Shown piece after piece: positions 1-8,075 of a stretch of 40,939 nucleotides of DNA (position 1 is its first letter; every line of letters starts with the position of its first letter). Location of the stretch: positions 1-40,939 of the forward strand of contig NZ_QFNM01000028.1 in NCBI RefSeq assembly GCF_003248455.1, read 5' to 3'. Origin of the DNA: Brevundimonas sp. (GTDB taxonomy: Bacteria; Pseudomonadota; Alphaproteobacteria; Caulobacterales; Caulobacteraceae). The position numbers and the translations under genes were made by a program. The notes below the pieces were generated by a model. It saw only the letters and a program-made list of their open reading frames with translations, ran no database searches and had not been told where the DNA came from.

Positions 1-208
1 CCTGAAGAACGACAACATCGTCTACATCGGCGACCTGATCCAGAAGACCGAGGGCGAAATGCTTCGCACCCCGAACTTCGGCCGCAAGTCGCTGAACGAG
101 ATCAAGGAAGTTCTCGCGACGATGGGCCTGAGCCTCGGCATGGACGTGCCGAACTGGCCGCCCGAAAACATCGAAGACCTGGCCAAGAAGTTCGACGACC
201 AGATCTAA
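1..208 (+). CDS. rpoA: RNA polymerase alpha subunit, C-terminal end (partial)
   Basis: Only the last 68 codons are present; the gene enters from the left edge, with the first whole codon at base 2 and the TAA stop at 206-208. The translated tail is the alpha C-terminal domain: it contains the helix-hairpin-helix segment reading TPNFGRKSLNEIKEVL, which in the family contacts UP-element DNA and activators. It ends in an acidic/lysine tail, DLAKKFDDQI. It is followed after 109 bases by rplQ, the universal rpoA-rplQ order at the end of the alpha operon, which supports the call. Identity is essentially certain despite the truncation. Confidence 0.97.
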   Translation, partial: LKNDNIVYIGDLIQKTEGEMLRTPNFGRKSLNEIKEVLATMGLSLGMDVPNWPPENIEDLAKKFDDQI

Positions 209-265
209 GTTCAACCCTCCGCCCGTCTCCTTTCGGGGAGAATGCCGGGGCGGTTAGAAGATTAC

Positions 266-315
266 GGGTCTAGGTCTCCGATCAGGAGATACCGGGCCCG
301 GAGTAGGAGAGACCC
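266..315 (+). promoter_or_regulatory. Possible RNA hairpins over the rplQ ribosome-binding site
   Basis: The rpoA-rplQ spacer can fold in two competing ways. TCTCC at 275-279 can pair with GGAGA at 285-289 across a 5-base loop. GGGTCT at 266-271 can pair with AGACCC at 310-315, which flanks the rplQ Shine-Dalgarno AGGAG at 305-309. A switch between them could tune L17 translation. This is seen by eye only, and the arms are short. Confidence 0.25.
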
Positions 316-317
316 AG

Positions 318-734
318 ATGCGCCACGGCGCCGCCCATCGTAAACTCGGTCGCACGACCAGCCACCGCACCGCCATGTTCGCCAACATGGCCGCCTCGCT
401 GATCAAGCACGAGCAAATCACCACGACCCTGCCCAAGGCCAAGGAACTGCGTCCCTTCGTCGAGAAGCTGGTCACTCTGGCCAAGAAGGGCGATCTGCAC
501 GCGCGTCGTCAGGCCATCAGCCAGGTCCGCGACGTGCCGCAAGTCGGCAAGCTGTTCGAAACGCTGGGCCCGCGCTACAGCGAGCGCAACGGCGGCTATA
601 TTCGCATCATGAAGGCCGGCTTCCGCCACGGCGACAACGCCCCGATGGCCGTGATCGAGTTCGTCGATCGCGACGTCGAAGCCAAGGGCAAGGACTCCGG
701 CTCGGTCCTGGCCTACGAAGGCGACGAAGACTAA
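318..734 (+). CDS. rplQ: 50S ribosomal protein L17
   Basis: L17 is a large-subunit protein near the peptide exit tunnel. The 138-residue product has the standard bacterial length plus a short acidic C-terminal extension. The N-terminus MRHGAAHRKLGRTTSHR is the family signature, followed by the AMFANMAASLIKHEQI helix and the central GGYIRI strand near residue 95. The start is set by AGGAG at 305-309, eight bases before the ATG. It lies directly after rpoA, as in nearly all bacteria, and is followed by a strong terminator-like hairpin, so it is probably the last gene of the ribosomal operon. Confidence 0.98.
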   Translation: MRHGAAHRKLGRTTSHRTAMFANMAASLIKHEQITTTLPKAKELRPFVEKLVTLAKKGDLHARRQAISQVRDVPQVGKLFETLGPRYSERNGGYIRIMKAGFRHGDNAPMAVIEFVDRDVEAKGKDSGSVLAYEGDED

Positions 735-759
735 GACCTGGTCGAAAGACCAGACGCCG

Positions 760-794
760 AAAGGGCGGTCGGAGCGATCCGGCCGCCCTTTTGC
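760..794 (+). terminator. Rho-independent terminator after rplQ
   Basis: A GC-rich stem is formed by AAAGGGCGGTCGG at 760-772 and CCGGCCGCCCTTT at 779-791, with one mismatch, a six-base loop and a short T run. It starts 25 bases after the rplQ stop and would end the alpha operon transcript. Confidence 0.8.
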
Positions 795-823
795 TTTGCG
801 GGCGGATGGGGCATGTGCCGGTC

Positions 824-1282
824 ATGAGCGCCGTCATCGTCGATTATCGCCCCGAACACGCCGCCGCCTGGGCGCGGCTGAACGCCGCCTGGCTGGCCGA
901 GGGCGGCTTCGAGATCGAGGCCAAGGATCGGTCGGCCATCGACGATCCCCAGGGCAGCTTTCTGGACAGGGGCGGGCGCATCTTCATCGTCGAGCAGAAC
1001 GGCGAAGCCGTCGGCTGCTGCGCCCTGGTTCCCATCGCGGACGGGGCCGAGGTGTGCAAGATGACGGTGACGCCGGCGGCGCGCGGTCAGGGACTGGCGC
1101 GGCGCCTGCTGGAGGCCTGCGAGGCGGCGGCGCGGGAAGCGGGCGTCCAGCGCCTCTATCTGGAGACCAACAGCGGATTGAGGACCGCCATCGGTCTGTA
1201 CGAACGGTTCGGCTTCGTCCATCTGCCTGCGCGGCCGACGCCCTATGCGCGCGCCGACGTCTTCATGGAAAAGCGGCTCTAG
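824..1282 (+). CDS. GNAT family N-acetyltransferase
   Basis: The 152-residue product has the size and motifs of a single-domain GNAT acyltransferase. Motif A, which binds the acetyl-CoA pyrophosphate, is TPAARGQGLARRLLEAC at about residues 83-99 (R/Q-x-x-G-x-G/A pattern). The motif B region LYERFGF lies near residue 130. The substrate cannot be read from the sequence. I chose the ATG at 824 because the protein then begins with the first beta strand (MSAVIVDYRPEH); an in-frame ATG at 806 is possible, and the ORF stays open into the rplQ terminator, so neither start has a convincing ribosome-binding site. It is a separate unit from the ribosomal operon. Confidence 0.85.
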   Translation: MSAVIVDYRPEHAAAWARLNAAWLAEGGFEIEAKDRSAIDDPQGSFLDRGGRIFIVEQNGEAVGCCALVPIADGAEVCKMTVTPAARGQGLARRLLEACEAAAREAGVQRLYLETNSGLRTAIGLYERFGFVHLPARPTPYARADVFMEKRL

Positions 1283-1402
1283 CTAGCCGTCCAGCACGGC
1301 CGCCAGGGCCATGAGCCAGATGAGCAGAATGCACAGGCCATAGGCGATCTGATCCTGGCGAGAAAGGCGGGGCGGTCGGGGCGGCGGGTTCGGGTGCGGC
1401 AT
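1283..1402 (-). CDS. Possible 39-residue single-pass membrane protein
   Basis: A short minus-strand reading frame runs from an ATG at 1402-1400 to TAG at 1285-1283, touching the stop of the convergent acetyltransferase gene. The product is 39 residues: a proline/arginine-rich N-terminus (MPHPNPPPRPPRLSRQDQ), then one hydrophobic stretch of about 18 residues (roughly residues 19-37) and a short DG tail. This is the layout of a small inner-membrane protein with the basic end in the cytoplasm. There is no clear Shine-Dalgarno and no family I can name. It is supported only by its composition and by filling an otherwise empty gap. Confidence 0.4.
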   Translation of the reverse strand: MPHPNPPPRPPRLSRQDQIAYGLCILLIWLMALAAVLDG

Positions 1403-1475
1403 CGCCAAGGTTCAAGCCGATAGGCGCCGGCTGCGAAATCGATTAAGCGGTGATGGCTATGTGAGGGAAGGTCAC

Positions 1476-2393
1476 ATGACGGGCCGTGCGCCGCCGCCTT
1501 TGAACGCCTTGAGAACCTTCGAGGCGTTCGCGCGCCACGCCAGCATGACGCGCGCGGCGGCCGAATTGTGCGTGACGCACGGGGCCGTCAGCCGCCAGAT
1601 CGCGGCGCTTCAGGAAACATTGGGCGTGCGGCTGGTCAGCGGACCGCGTCACGCCCTGACCTTGACCGAGGCCGGTCGGCGGCTGGTGGACGGCCTGACG
1701 CCCGCGTTCGGCGCCATCGCCGATTCGGTGGCCCAGGCGCGGGGGGAGACGGTGCGCGAGATCGAAATCTCCTGCCTGGGAACCTTCGCCCTGAAATGGC
1801 TGATTCCGCGCCTGCCGGCGTTCTCGCAGGTCCATCCCGAAATCCGGGTGCGGCTGTCGGAATCCTATCTGCCGGTCGATTTTCGCCGGGATCGGTTCGA
1901 CGGCGCCATCCGCATCGTGGAGCCGGACCAACGTCACCCCCGCACCGAAAGCACGCGCTTCCTGGGTCAGCACCAAGGGCCGGTGGGCGCGCCGGACCTG
2001 ATGGCGGCGCTGCCGACCTTGCAGGCGGTCGCCGCTGCGCCGCGCCTGCGCTCGGCCACCTTTCGCCAGGCCTGGACGGTGTGGGCCGACCTGGCGGGGG
2101 TGACGCTGGACGAGGACGCGCCCGAGCGGGAGTTCGCCCATAATCATTCGCTGGTCGAGGCGGCCGCTTCCGGCCTGGGCGTGGCCATCGCGCCTTGGGC
2201 CTTCGTCGCGCCGGACATCCTGGGAGGACGTCTGGCGGCGCCGTTCGGCTTTGTGAAGCGAGCATCCTGGTTCGCCTTCCTGCGGCCGGAGGGGCGACGG
2301 GATGCGGCCGTGGACGCCTTTCGCGACTGGCTGGCGCGCGAGGGCGAACGCAGCCCGCCGCCGCCTATTCCTTCGACAAATCCTGCCGGTTGA
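1476..2393 (+). CDS. LysR-type transcriptional regulator, GcvA-like
   Basis: The 305-residue protein has the normal LysR length and order. An N-terminal winged helix-turn-helix spans about residues 9-66 (PLNALRTFEAFARHASMTRA then AVSRQIAALQETLGVRL), followed by a periplasmic-binding-protein-like effector domain. The PPLNALRTFEA opening is typical of the GcvA/AmpR branch. The start at 1476 is chosen over a GTG at 1461 because GAGGGAAG lies just before it. LysR regulators often control a divergent neighbour; here the upstream neighbour is only the tiny reading frame at 1283-1402, so the target is not evident. The 3' end overlaps the convergent ABC permease gene by 29 bases. Confidence 0.9.
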   Translation: MTGRAPPPLNALRTFEAFARHASMTRAAAELCVTHGAVSRQIAALQETLGVRLVSGPRHALTLTEAGRRLVDGLTPAFGAIADSVAQARGETVREIEISCLGTFALKWLIPRLPAFSQVHPEIRVRLSESYLPVDFRRDRFDGAIRIVEPDQRHPRTESTRFLGQHQGPVGAPDLMAALPTLQAVAAAPRLRSATFRQAWTVWADLAGVTLDEDAPEREFAHNHSLVEAAASGLGVAIAPWAFVAPDILGGRLAAPFGFVKRASWFAFLRPEGRRDAAVDAFRDWLAREGERSPPPPIPSTNPAG

Positions 2394-3219
2394 ACCAGGC
2401 TGCAGCGGCCGCGAAGGGCAGTCCGATCCATAGGCCGAGGCCAAGCAGTCCCTTCGCCGCCGCATGGTCGGGCAGGTCGGCCGCCGTTCCGCCTTCGATG
2501 ACCGCCTTCAGCAGGTCGGTCGCCAAGCCGGGCGACAGCAGGGGCAGCAGCCAGCCGTCCGGCGTCACGCCCATGGGAAGCAGGATGTTCGGCAGGAAAA
2601 ATTGGCCGATCCCGATCACCAGGGGGGCGAACAGGGCCGCCAACAGGGACCGCGTCATGACCGCCGCCAGCAGGCCCAGCATGGTGAACTGCAGGATGCG
2701 CGCCCAGCCGGTCAGGGCCAGAAGACCGAAATCGGCGGCGGCCCCGCCGGTCATGGAGAAGGCGAGCGGGCGGCCGAACACCGCCGCCTGGATCAGGCCG
2801 GCGATCACATCGGACGCCAGGGCGGCCAAGGTCGCCAGCACGATCACCAGGACGGCCACCACGACCTTGCCGGCGATCAGGTTGGATCGGGTGTTGCGCG
2901 CGCTGATCAGCCGCCAGGTCTCCCAGCGATAGTCGCCGGCGTAGAGGGTGGCCGCCCCGATCAGCACGAACATCAGGATGGCGGGATTGGCGAAGTCGCC
3001 GGCGCTCTTGACCAGGGCCAGGCCCAGGTCGAGCGGGCCGCCCTTCATCAGTTCGGGCGGCAGCTTGCCGACCAGCTTGGCCTCGTTGGCCTTGGCGACG
3101 ACGAAGCCGACGGTGGCCAGCAGGACGCCCATGATCGGCACGAACAGTACGCTCCAGAACAGGGCGGTGCGGTTGCGCGACAGTCGATAGGTTTCGGAAC
3201 GGATCGCGTCAGCCAGCAC
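2365..3219 (-). CDS. ABC transporter permease (ABC-2 type)
   Basis: This 284-residue integral membrane protein is the membrane half of an ABC exporter. About six hydrophobic segments are visible, beginning at residues 20-42 (LFWSVLFVPIMGVLLATVGF) and ending near the C-terminus (GLWIGLPFAAAAAW). The large soluble loop after the first segment and the motif with DYRWETWRL fit the ABC-2 superfamily. It starts with GTG at 3219 and overlaps the end of the ATPase gene by 11 bases, so the two are translationally coupled. The substrate is unknown. A role in lantibiotic, bacitracin or hydrophobic-compound export is possible from the family but is not shown here. Confidence 0.85.
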   Translation of the reverse strand: MLADAIRSETYRLSRNRTALFWSVLFVPIMGVLLATVGFVVAKANEAKLVGKLPPELMKGGPLDLGLALVKSAGDFANPAILMFVLIGAATLYAGDYRWETWRLISARNTRSNLIAGKVVVAVLVIVLATLAALASDVIAGLIQAAVFGRPLAFSMTGGAAADFGLLALTGWARILQFTMLGLLAAVMTRSLLAALFAPLVIGIGQFFLPNILLPMGVTPDGWLLPLLSPGLATDLLKAVIEGGTAADLPDHAAAKGLLGLGLWIGLPFAAAAAWFNRQDLSKE

Positions 3220-4120
3220 GGTTCTGCTCCTGCACGCCGGTCCAGCCGGTTTCGCTCATGAAGACGTCTTCCAGGTCGGCGCCGATCCAGCGGGCCTCTT
3301 CGATATCGACGCCCGCCTCGACCAAGGCCTTGATCAGGGCGGGGGCATCGGCGCGCGGCGTCGCGGCCAGGAGGGCGTCGCCGTCCAGCGTGGCGCGTTC
3401 GCCCAGCACGGCCATGGCCCTGGCCAAGGGGGTGACGGCTAGGCGAAGGCGCTGGCCCGAGGCGGTCAGGTCTGAAACGCGCCCCTCGGTGATGACCTTG
3501 CCCTTGTTGAAGATGGCCACGCGGTCGCAGACGCGCTGGACCTCCTGAAGCTGGTGGCTGGCCAGGATCACGGTCACGCCGTCGTTGTCGGCCAGGCTGC
3601 GGATCAGGGCGCGCATCTCCTGGATGCCGGGCGGGTCCATGCCGCTGGTGGGTTCGTCCAGGATGACCAGGTCGGGCTTGGTCATCAGGGCGGCGGCGAC
3701 GCCCAGCCGTTGCAGCATGCCGACCGAGAAACCGCGCACGCGGCGGTTCGCCGCCTCGGTCAGGCCGACGCGCTGGAGCCAGTTGTCGATCTCGGCCCGG
3801 CTGACGCCGCCGTGGGCCTGGGCCAGCCAGACCAGCACCTGGCGCGCCGTCATGAAGGGGGGAAAGCGCGGCGTCTCGATCATCGACCCCATGCGGCGCA
3901 TCGATGTCGGATCGCCGACCCGGCCGCCCATGACCGTGGCGTCGCCTTCGGTCGGGCGAATCAGGCCCAGCAGGGTGCGGAACAGGGTCGACTTGCCCGC
4001 CCCATTCGGGCCCAGCACGCCATAGACCCCGCCGCGCGGGATCGACAGGGTCAGGCCGTCGAGGGCCTTCACCGCCCCATAGGTCTTGGTGAGGCCGCAG
4101 ATTTCGATGACGGTGTCCAT
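3209..4120 (-). CDS. ABC transporter ATP-binding protein
   Basis: The 303-residue protein is the nucleotide-binding subunit for the downstream permease. Walker A is GPNGAGKST at residues 37-45, the signature is FSVGMLQR at 131-138 (a variant of LSGGQxQR, as in many CcmA/BcrA-type exporters), Walker B is LVILDEP at 151-157, and an H-loop ASHQ follows near 188. About 75 residues beyond the ATPase core form a C-terminal extension seen in drug-export ATPases of the DrrA/BcrA kind. It heads a two-gene operon and is divergent from the phosphodiesterase gene, with about 100 bases between them for both promoters. Confidence 0.92.
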   Translation of the reverse strand: MDTVIEICGLTKTYGAVKALDGLTLSIPRGGVYGVLGPNGAGKSTLFRTLLGLIRPTEGDATVMGGRVGDPTSMRRMGSMIETPRFPPFMTARQVLVWLAQAHGGVSRAEIDNWLQRVGLTEAANRRVRGFSVGMLQRLGVAAALMTKPDLVILDEPTSGMDPPGIQEMRALIRSLADNDGVTVILASHQLQEVQRVCDRVAIFNKGKVITEGRVSDLTASGQRLRLAVTPLARAMAVLGERATLDGDALLAATPRADAPALIKALVEAGVDIEEARWIGADLEDVFMSETGWTGVQEQNRAG

Positions 4121-4219
4121 GCCGCAAGCTTGGCGCGAGAACGCCGTTCCGACAAGCCGTCGTGCGACTGTCGCGCATTAAGTTTAGGCAAGGTTTTCGT
4201 GTCGTTTCGGAGTTCGCCC

Positions 4220-5476
4220 ATGTCCCGTTTCCCGCTCGCCGGCCTGGTCGCCAGCCTGCTCGTCGCCGGGGCGATGGCCCTGTCGTCCTGTGCGGGCGCG
4301 CCACCCGCCCAGACGCCGCCGATCGCGGCGGCGACGACGGTCCAGGCCGGGGCGCCGGACCGGGTGATCCTGATCTCCATCGACGGTTTCCGGCCCGGCT
4401 ACCTGGGCCAAGGCCAGACGCCGGTGCTGGACGGCCTGGTCGCCGGGGGCGCGTTCGGGCCGATGCGGCCGTCGTTTCCCAGCGTGACCTTCCCCAACCA
4501 TTATACGCTGGTGACGGGGCTGCATCCCGACCATCACGGCGTGGTCGGCAACCGCTTCACCGACGCGCAGCTGGGCGTCTTCACCATGGCCAGCAAGGAG
4601 ACGGGCTTCTGGGACCAGGGCGAGCCGATCTGGGTCAGCGCCGAAAAGGCCGGGGTGCGGACCGCCACCATGTTCTGGCCGGGCTCCGAGGTCGAAATCC
4701 ATGGCGTGCGTCCCAGCCAATGGGCCCCGTTCGACCAGGGGATGCCTGGCGATTCGCGCGTGGACCGGGTGCTGTCCTGGCTGGACTTGCCGGCGGACAA
4801 GAGGCCCAGGCTGGGGACGCTGTATTTCGACATCGTGGACACCGCCGGCCACCGGCATGGCCCGGATTCGCCGGAAACGCGCGCGGCCGTCGCCTCCGTC
4901 GACGCCTCGATCGGGCGCCTGGTCGAGGGACTGAAGTCGAGGGGGCTTTACGAGCGGACGCTGCTGGTCGTGGTGTCGGATCACGGCATGGCGGCGACCT
5001 CGCCCGACCGGGTGATCTGGATCGACGACATCATCGACCCGTCGGCGCTGAGGATCGGCTATGGCGGCGCGGTTCTGACCGCCGATCCGGCGCCGGGACG
5101 CGAGGCCGAGGTGCAGCGGAAGCTGGTCGGCCGCCATCCGCACATGGACTGCTGGAACAAGGCCGATTTGCCGGCCCGGCTGGTCTATGGTTCGAATCCG
5201 CGCGTGGCCCAGATCGTCTGCCTGGTCCAGACCGGGTGGCTGACCGCCACGCGCGACCGACCCGTCACCCGTCCGGGCGGGGCCCACGGCTATGACAATC
5301 AGGCGCCGGAGATGGCGGCGGTGTTCATCGCGCACGGGCCGGGCGTGATCGCCGGGCGTCGATTGACCGATCTGGACAGCGTGGACGTGCAGCCGTTCCT
5401 GGCGCGAATGCTGGGCGTCGCGGCGCCCGCCGGCGACGGTCGGCCACAGGATACGCTTCCCATAACGACCCCCTGA
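4220..5476 (+). CDS. ENPP-type nucleotide pyrophosphatase/phosphodiesterase lipoprotein
   Basis: The 418-residue protein belongs to the alkaline-phosphatase superfamily, ectonucleotide pyrophosphatase/phosphodiesterase branch, which cleaves phosphodiester or pyrophosphate bonds using two zinc ions. The expected residues are in place: Asp55 in ISIDGFRPGYL, nucleophile Thr90 and Asn93 in SVTFPNHYTL, Asp207 and His211 in DIVDTAGHRHGP, Asp254/His255 in VVSDHGM, and His356 in GGAHGYDN. The N-terminus is a lipoprotein signal with lipobox ALSSC (Cys24), so it is probably membrane-anchored on the periplasmic side or at the cell surface. The start at 4220 follows GGAG at about nine bases. The reading frame stays open far upstream, but that part lies antisense to the ABC ATPase and is not coding. 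Substrate unknown. Confidence 0.92.
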   Translation: MSRFPLAGLVASLLVAGAMALSSCAGAPPAQTPPIAAATTVQAGAPDRVILISIDGFRPGYLGQGQTPVLDGLVAGGAFGPMRPSFPSVTFPNHYTLVTGLHPDHHGVVGNRFTDAQLGVFTMASKETGFWDQGEPIWVSAEKAGVRTATMFWPGSEVEIHGVRPSQWAPFDQGMPGDSRVDRVLSWLDLPADKRPRLGTLYFDIVDTAGHRHGPDSPETRAAVASVDASIGRLVEGLKSRGLYERTLLVVVSDHGMAATSPDRVIWIDDIIDPSALRIGYGGAVLTADPAPGREAEVQRKLVGRHPHMDCWNKADLPARLVYGSNPRVAQIVCLVQTGWLTATRDRPVTRPGGAHGYDNQAPEMAAVFIAHGPGVIAGRRLTDLDSVDVQPFLARMLGVAAPAGDGRPQDTLPITTP

Positions 5477-5532
5477 TTGGCGGACGCGCGATTTCGGCGC
5501 ACAATGGCGGCCGCAGGGGCAGGGAGGCGGCG

Positions 5533-7254
5533 ATGCGCAAGGGGCTTTGGGTCGCGACCCTTTCGGCGGCCTGTCTGATGGCGCCGGTCGCCGTCGCCGA
5601 CGCCACCGCGACGGCGGCGACCCTGGCCCTGATCGCCAATCCGCAAATCTGCGGTCGCGTCGGGGCCGTGGGCGAGGTTCGACCCACGGCGGACATGGTC
5701 ATGGCTCCCGGTTTCGGCAGCGACGGCTTTCCGGTCGACGCCAAGACGCCGGAGGCCCAGGCCTGGTTCGACTATGGCGTTCGACTGCGCTGGGCGTTCG
5801 AACATTCGGAATCGGTGCGGGCCTTCCGGAAGGCGCGGCTGTTGGACCCGTCGTGCGGCATGTGCGCCTGGGGCGAGGCCTGGGCCATAGGGCCGAATCT
5901 GAACGGCGGCGGATACGACCCCGGCTCCATCGCCACGGGCCTTCGCGTCGCGCGCGAGGCGCGTCGGCTGGCCCGCGATGCGACACCCGTGCAGCGCCAG
6001 ATGATCGACGCCCTGATCCAGCGCTATTCCGGCGAGGAGACGACCCGCGCCCTGCGTTTCGCCCGCGCCATGGATCGGATCGCCAAGCGCAATCCTGACA
6101 AGGTCTCCATCGCCAGCATCGCCGCCGACGCCTGGATGCTTGAGCCCGAGGGCGAGTGGTGGGACAAGGACGGCAAGGCGGCCGACCCCGCCGTGACGCG
6201 CGCCATGATGATCCTGGAGCACGCCCTGACGATCAAGCCGGACGATCCCGGCGCCATCCACCTGTATATCCATCTGACCGAATGGTCGGACGACCCGCAT
6301 CGCGCCCTGGCCTATGGCGAGCGGCTGGCCCGGCTGGCGCCGGGCGCCAGCCACCTGGTGCACATGCCGTCGCACACCTTCTATCGCGTCGGGCGCTACA
6401 AGGACGCGATGATGTCCAACGTCGACGCCGTGGCGCTGGACAAGAACTACGACCGACTGGTCGGCCCGCCCGGCGGCATTCGCGGCATGAGACTGCACGC
6501 CCACAACATCCATTTCGGCATGGGCGGCGCCCTGATGGCGGGCGGGGCCGAGCGGGGTTTGGAACTGGCCGACTGGTATATGGCGACCTATCCGCAGCTG
6601 CTGGCGCCGCCCGAGGCTGGCGAGGACGACTATTGGATCTATCGCCAGATCATGGCGGCGGACGCCTATGCGCTATACGGCCGGTTCGGCACGGCGGATC
6701 AGGTCGCGGCCCTGGCTGAACCGGACGCCGGGCGGCCGCTGATGCGGGTGGGCTGGCGCTATGCGCGGGGCGAGGCGGCGGCGCGTCGCGGCGATGCGCC
6801 CGCGGTGCGGGCCGAGGCGGCGGGCATTGCGGCGCTGCTGGCCGACAAGGCGTTCAAGGGGCCGATGGCGGATCGCCAGGCCGGCTTCGCCGAACTGTTT
6901 CAAAAGGTGCTGGAGGGCCGGGCGGCCATGATCCAAGCCGACTATCCCGCCGCCATCGCCGCCTATGGCCGAGCCGCCGAAATCCAGGCCATGAACCCAG
7001 AAGGCGGCGATCCGCCGTTGATCTGGTATCCGACGCGCCGCAGTTTGGCGGCGGCCCTCCTGGCGAATGGCGACCCGGCCGGAGCCAGGGCCAAGATCGA
7101 CGAACTGCTGAAGGACTGGCCCGCCGATCCGTACAGCTACTACGTCCTTTACCGCGCCGAACAGGCGATGGGCGACGAAGCCGCCGCGAATGAGGCCCTG
7201 CGCCATGCGGGGGTCGAATGGATCGGCGGTCGGATGACCCTGGCGGAGGCTTAG
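5533..7254 (+). CDS. Secreted tetratricopeptide-repeat protein
   Basis: The 573-residue product has a signal peptide (MRKGLWVATLSAACLMAPVAV) and then a repeat-rich alpha-helical body. TPR-like helix pairs are visible, for example around residues 70-125 (AQAWFDYGVRL, VRAFRKARLLDPSCGMCAWG), 225-270 (ILEHALTIKPDDPGAIHLYI) and 470-530 (YPAAIAAYGRAAEIQ). The segment with WGEAWAIGPNLN is shared with a family of predicted secreted TPR proteins in alphaproteobacteria whose role I do not know; protein-protein contacts are the usual TPR function. The ATG follows GGGAGG. It lies 56 bases after the phosphodiesterase gene and may share its transcript. Confidence 0.75.
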   Translation: MRKGLWVATLSAACLMAPVAVADATATAATLALIANPQICGRVGAVGEVRPTADMVMAPGFGSDGFPVDAKTPEAQAWFDYGVRLRWAFEHSESVRAFRKARLLDPSCGMCAWGEAWAIGPNLNGGGYDPGSIATGLRVAREARRLARDATPVQRQMIDALIQRYSGEETTRALRFARAMDRIAKRNPDKVSIASIAADAWMLEPEGEWWDKDGKAADPAVTRAMMILEHALTIKPDDPGAIHLYIHLTEWSDDPHRALAYGERLARLAPGASHLVHMPSHTFYRVGRYKDAMMSNVDAVALDKNYDRLVGPPGGIRGMRLHAHNIHFGMGGALMAGGAERGLELADWYMATYPQLLAPPEAGEDDYWIYRQIMAADAYALYGRFGTADQVAALAEPDAGRPLMRVGWRYARGEAAARRGDAPAVRAEAAGIAALLADKAFKGPMADRQAGFAELFQKVLEGRAAMIQADYPAAIAAYGRAAEIQAMNPEGGDPPLIWYPTRRSLAAALLANGDPAGARAKIDELLKDWPADPYSYYVLYRAEQAMGDEAAANEALRHAGVEWIGGRMTLAEA

Positions 7255-7263
7255 GGCGCGGCC

Positions 7264-8052
7264 TTACTTCTTGGCCGCCTCGATCATCTTGCCGATCTCG
7301 GCCGGATCGATGCTGGCGGCGGCCTTGCCGTTGACGAAGAAGGTGGGCGTGCCCTGAAGGCGCAGGGCGGCGGCCGTGGTGTGGATGTCGGCGATGTGGC
7401 GGGTGGTCTCGGGCGAGGCCAGGGCCGCCTTGGCGCGGGTCATGTCCACGCCGTTCGCGGCCAGGATGGCGTCGATTGAGGCCGGGGTCAGCGCGCGCTC
7501 GTTCATCAGGGCGTCGTAGACGTCCAGATATTTGCCTTGCTGGTGCGCGGCCAGGGCGGCGCGGGCGGCGTATTGCGAGGTGACGTCGTCGCCCCGGTCC
7601 AGGATGGGCCAGTCCTTGAAGACGAAGCGGACCTCCGGGTGGGCGGCCATCAGGGCGCGATAGTCGTGGGCCACGGCCTTGCAGCCGGGGCAGCGGAAGT
7701 CGAAGAATTCGATCACCGTCACCTTGGCGTCGGCCGGTCCGAAGGCGGGGTCGCGGCTGTCGGGCGCCAGCAGGCCCGCATTGGCGGCGGCGGCGGCGTT
7801 GGTTTCGTCCACGCGCGCCTGGCCCTCCTTGGCCTGCAGCGCCAGGCTGGCCTCCTGAAGCACCTCGGGGTGCTCCAGCAGATAGGCGCGGACGTTCGCG
7901 CCGCCGTTGAAATAGGGCGCGGCGGCCAGGCCCAGGGCGACGACCGAAAGCCCCAGGGCGACATAGCCGGCGCGGCCGCCGCTCAGCAGGCCGGTCCTGG
8001 GCTGGTGCGCGGCCGGGGCTTCGGGCGCAGGCGCGGGGGCGTCGTCGGTCAT
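7264..8052 (-). CDS. DsbA-family thiol:disulfide oxidoreductase, membrane anchored
   Basis: The 262-residue protein has a Pro/Ala-rich cytoplasmic start, one membrane segment at residues 28-46, a short helical region (about 55-90) like the N-terminal domain of ScsC/Com1-type DsbA proteins, then a thioredoxin/DsbA domain. The redox centre is CPGC at residues 121-124 in EFFDFRCPGCK, with the cis-proline in GTPTFFVNG (Pro236). It probably forms or isomerises disulfides in periplasmic proteins. It lies 23 bases downstream of the M48 protease gene on the same strand, suggesting a shared transcript and a joint role in envelope protein quality control. Confidence 0.9.
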   Translation of the reverse strand: MTDDAPAPAPEAPAAHQPRTGLLSGGRAGYVALGLSVVALGLAAAPYFNGGANVRAYLLEHPEVLQEASLALQAKEGQARVDETNAAAAANAGLLAPDSRDPAFGPADAKVTVIEFFDFRCPGCKAVAHDYRALMAAHPEVRFVFKDWPILDRGDDVTSQYAARAALAAHQQGKYLDVYDALMNERALTPASIDAILAANGVDMTRAKAALASPETTRHIADIHTTAAALRLQGTPTFFVNGKAAASIDPAEIGKMIEAAKK

Positions 8053-8075
8053 GGATGCTCGCAGTCTAACAAGGA

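Noticed and set aside
3554..4219. Upstream extension of the phosphodiesterase reading frame
   Set aside because: It lies antisense to the ABC ATPase gene; the lipoprotein signal at 4220 marks the true start.
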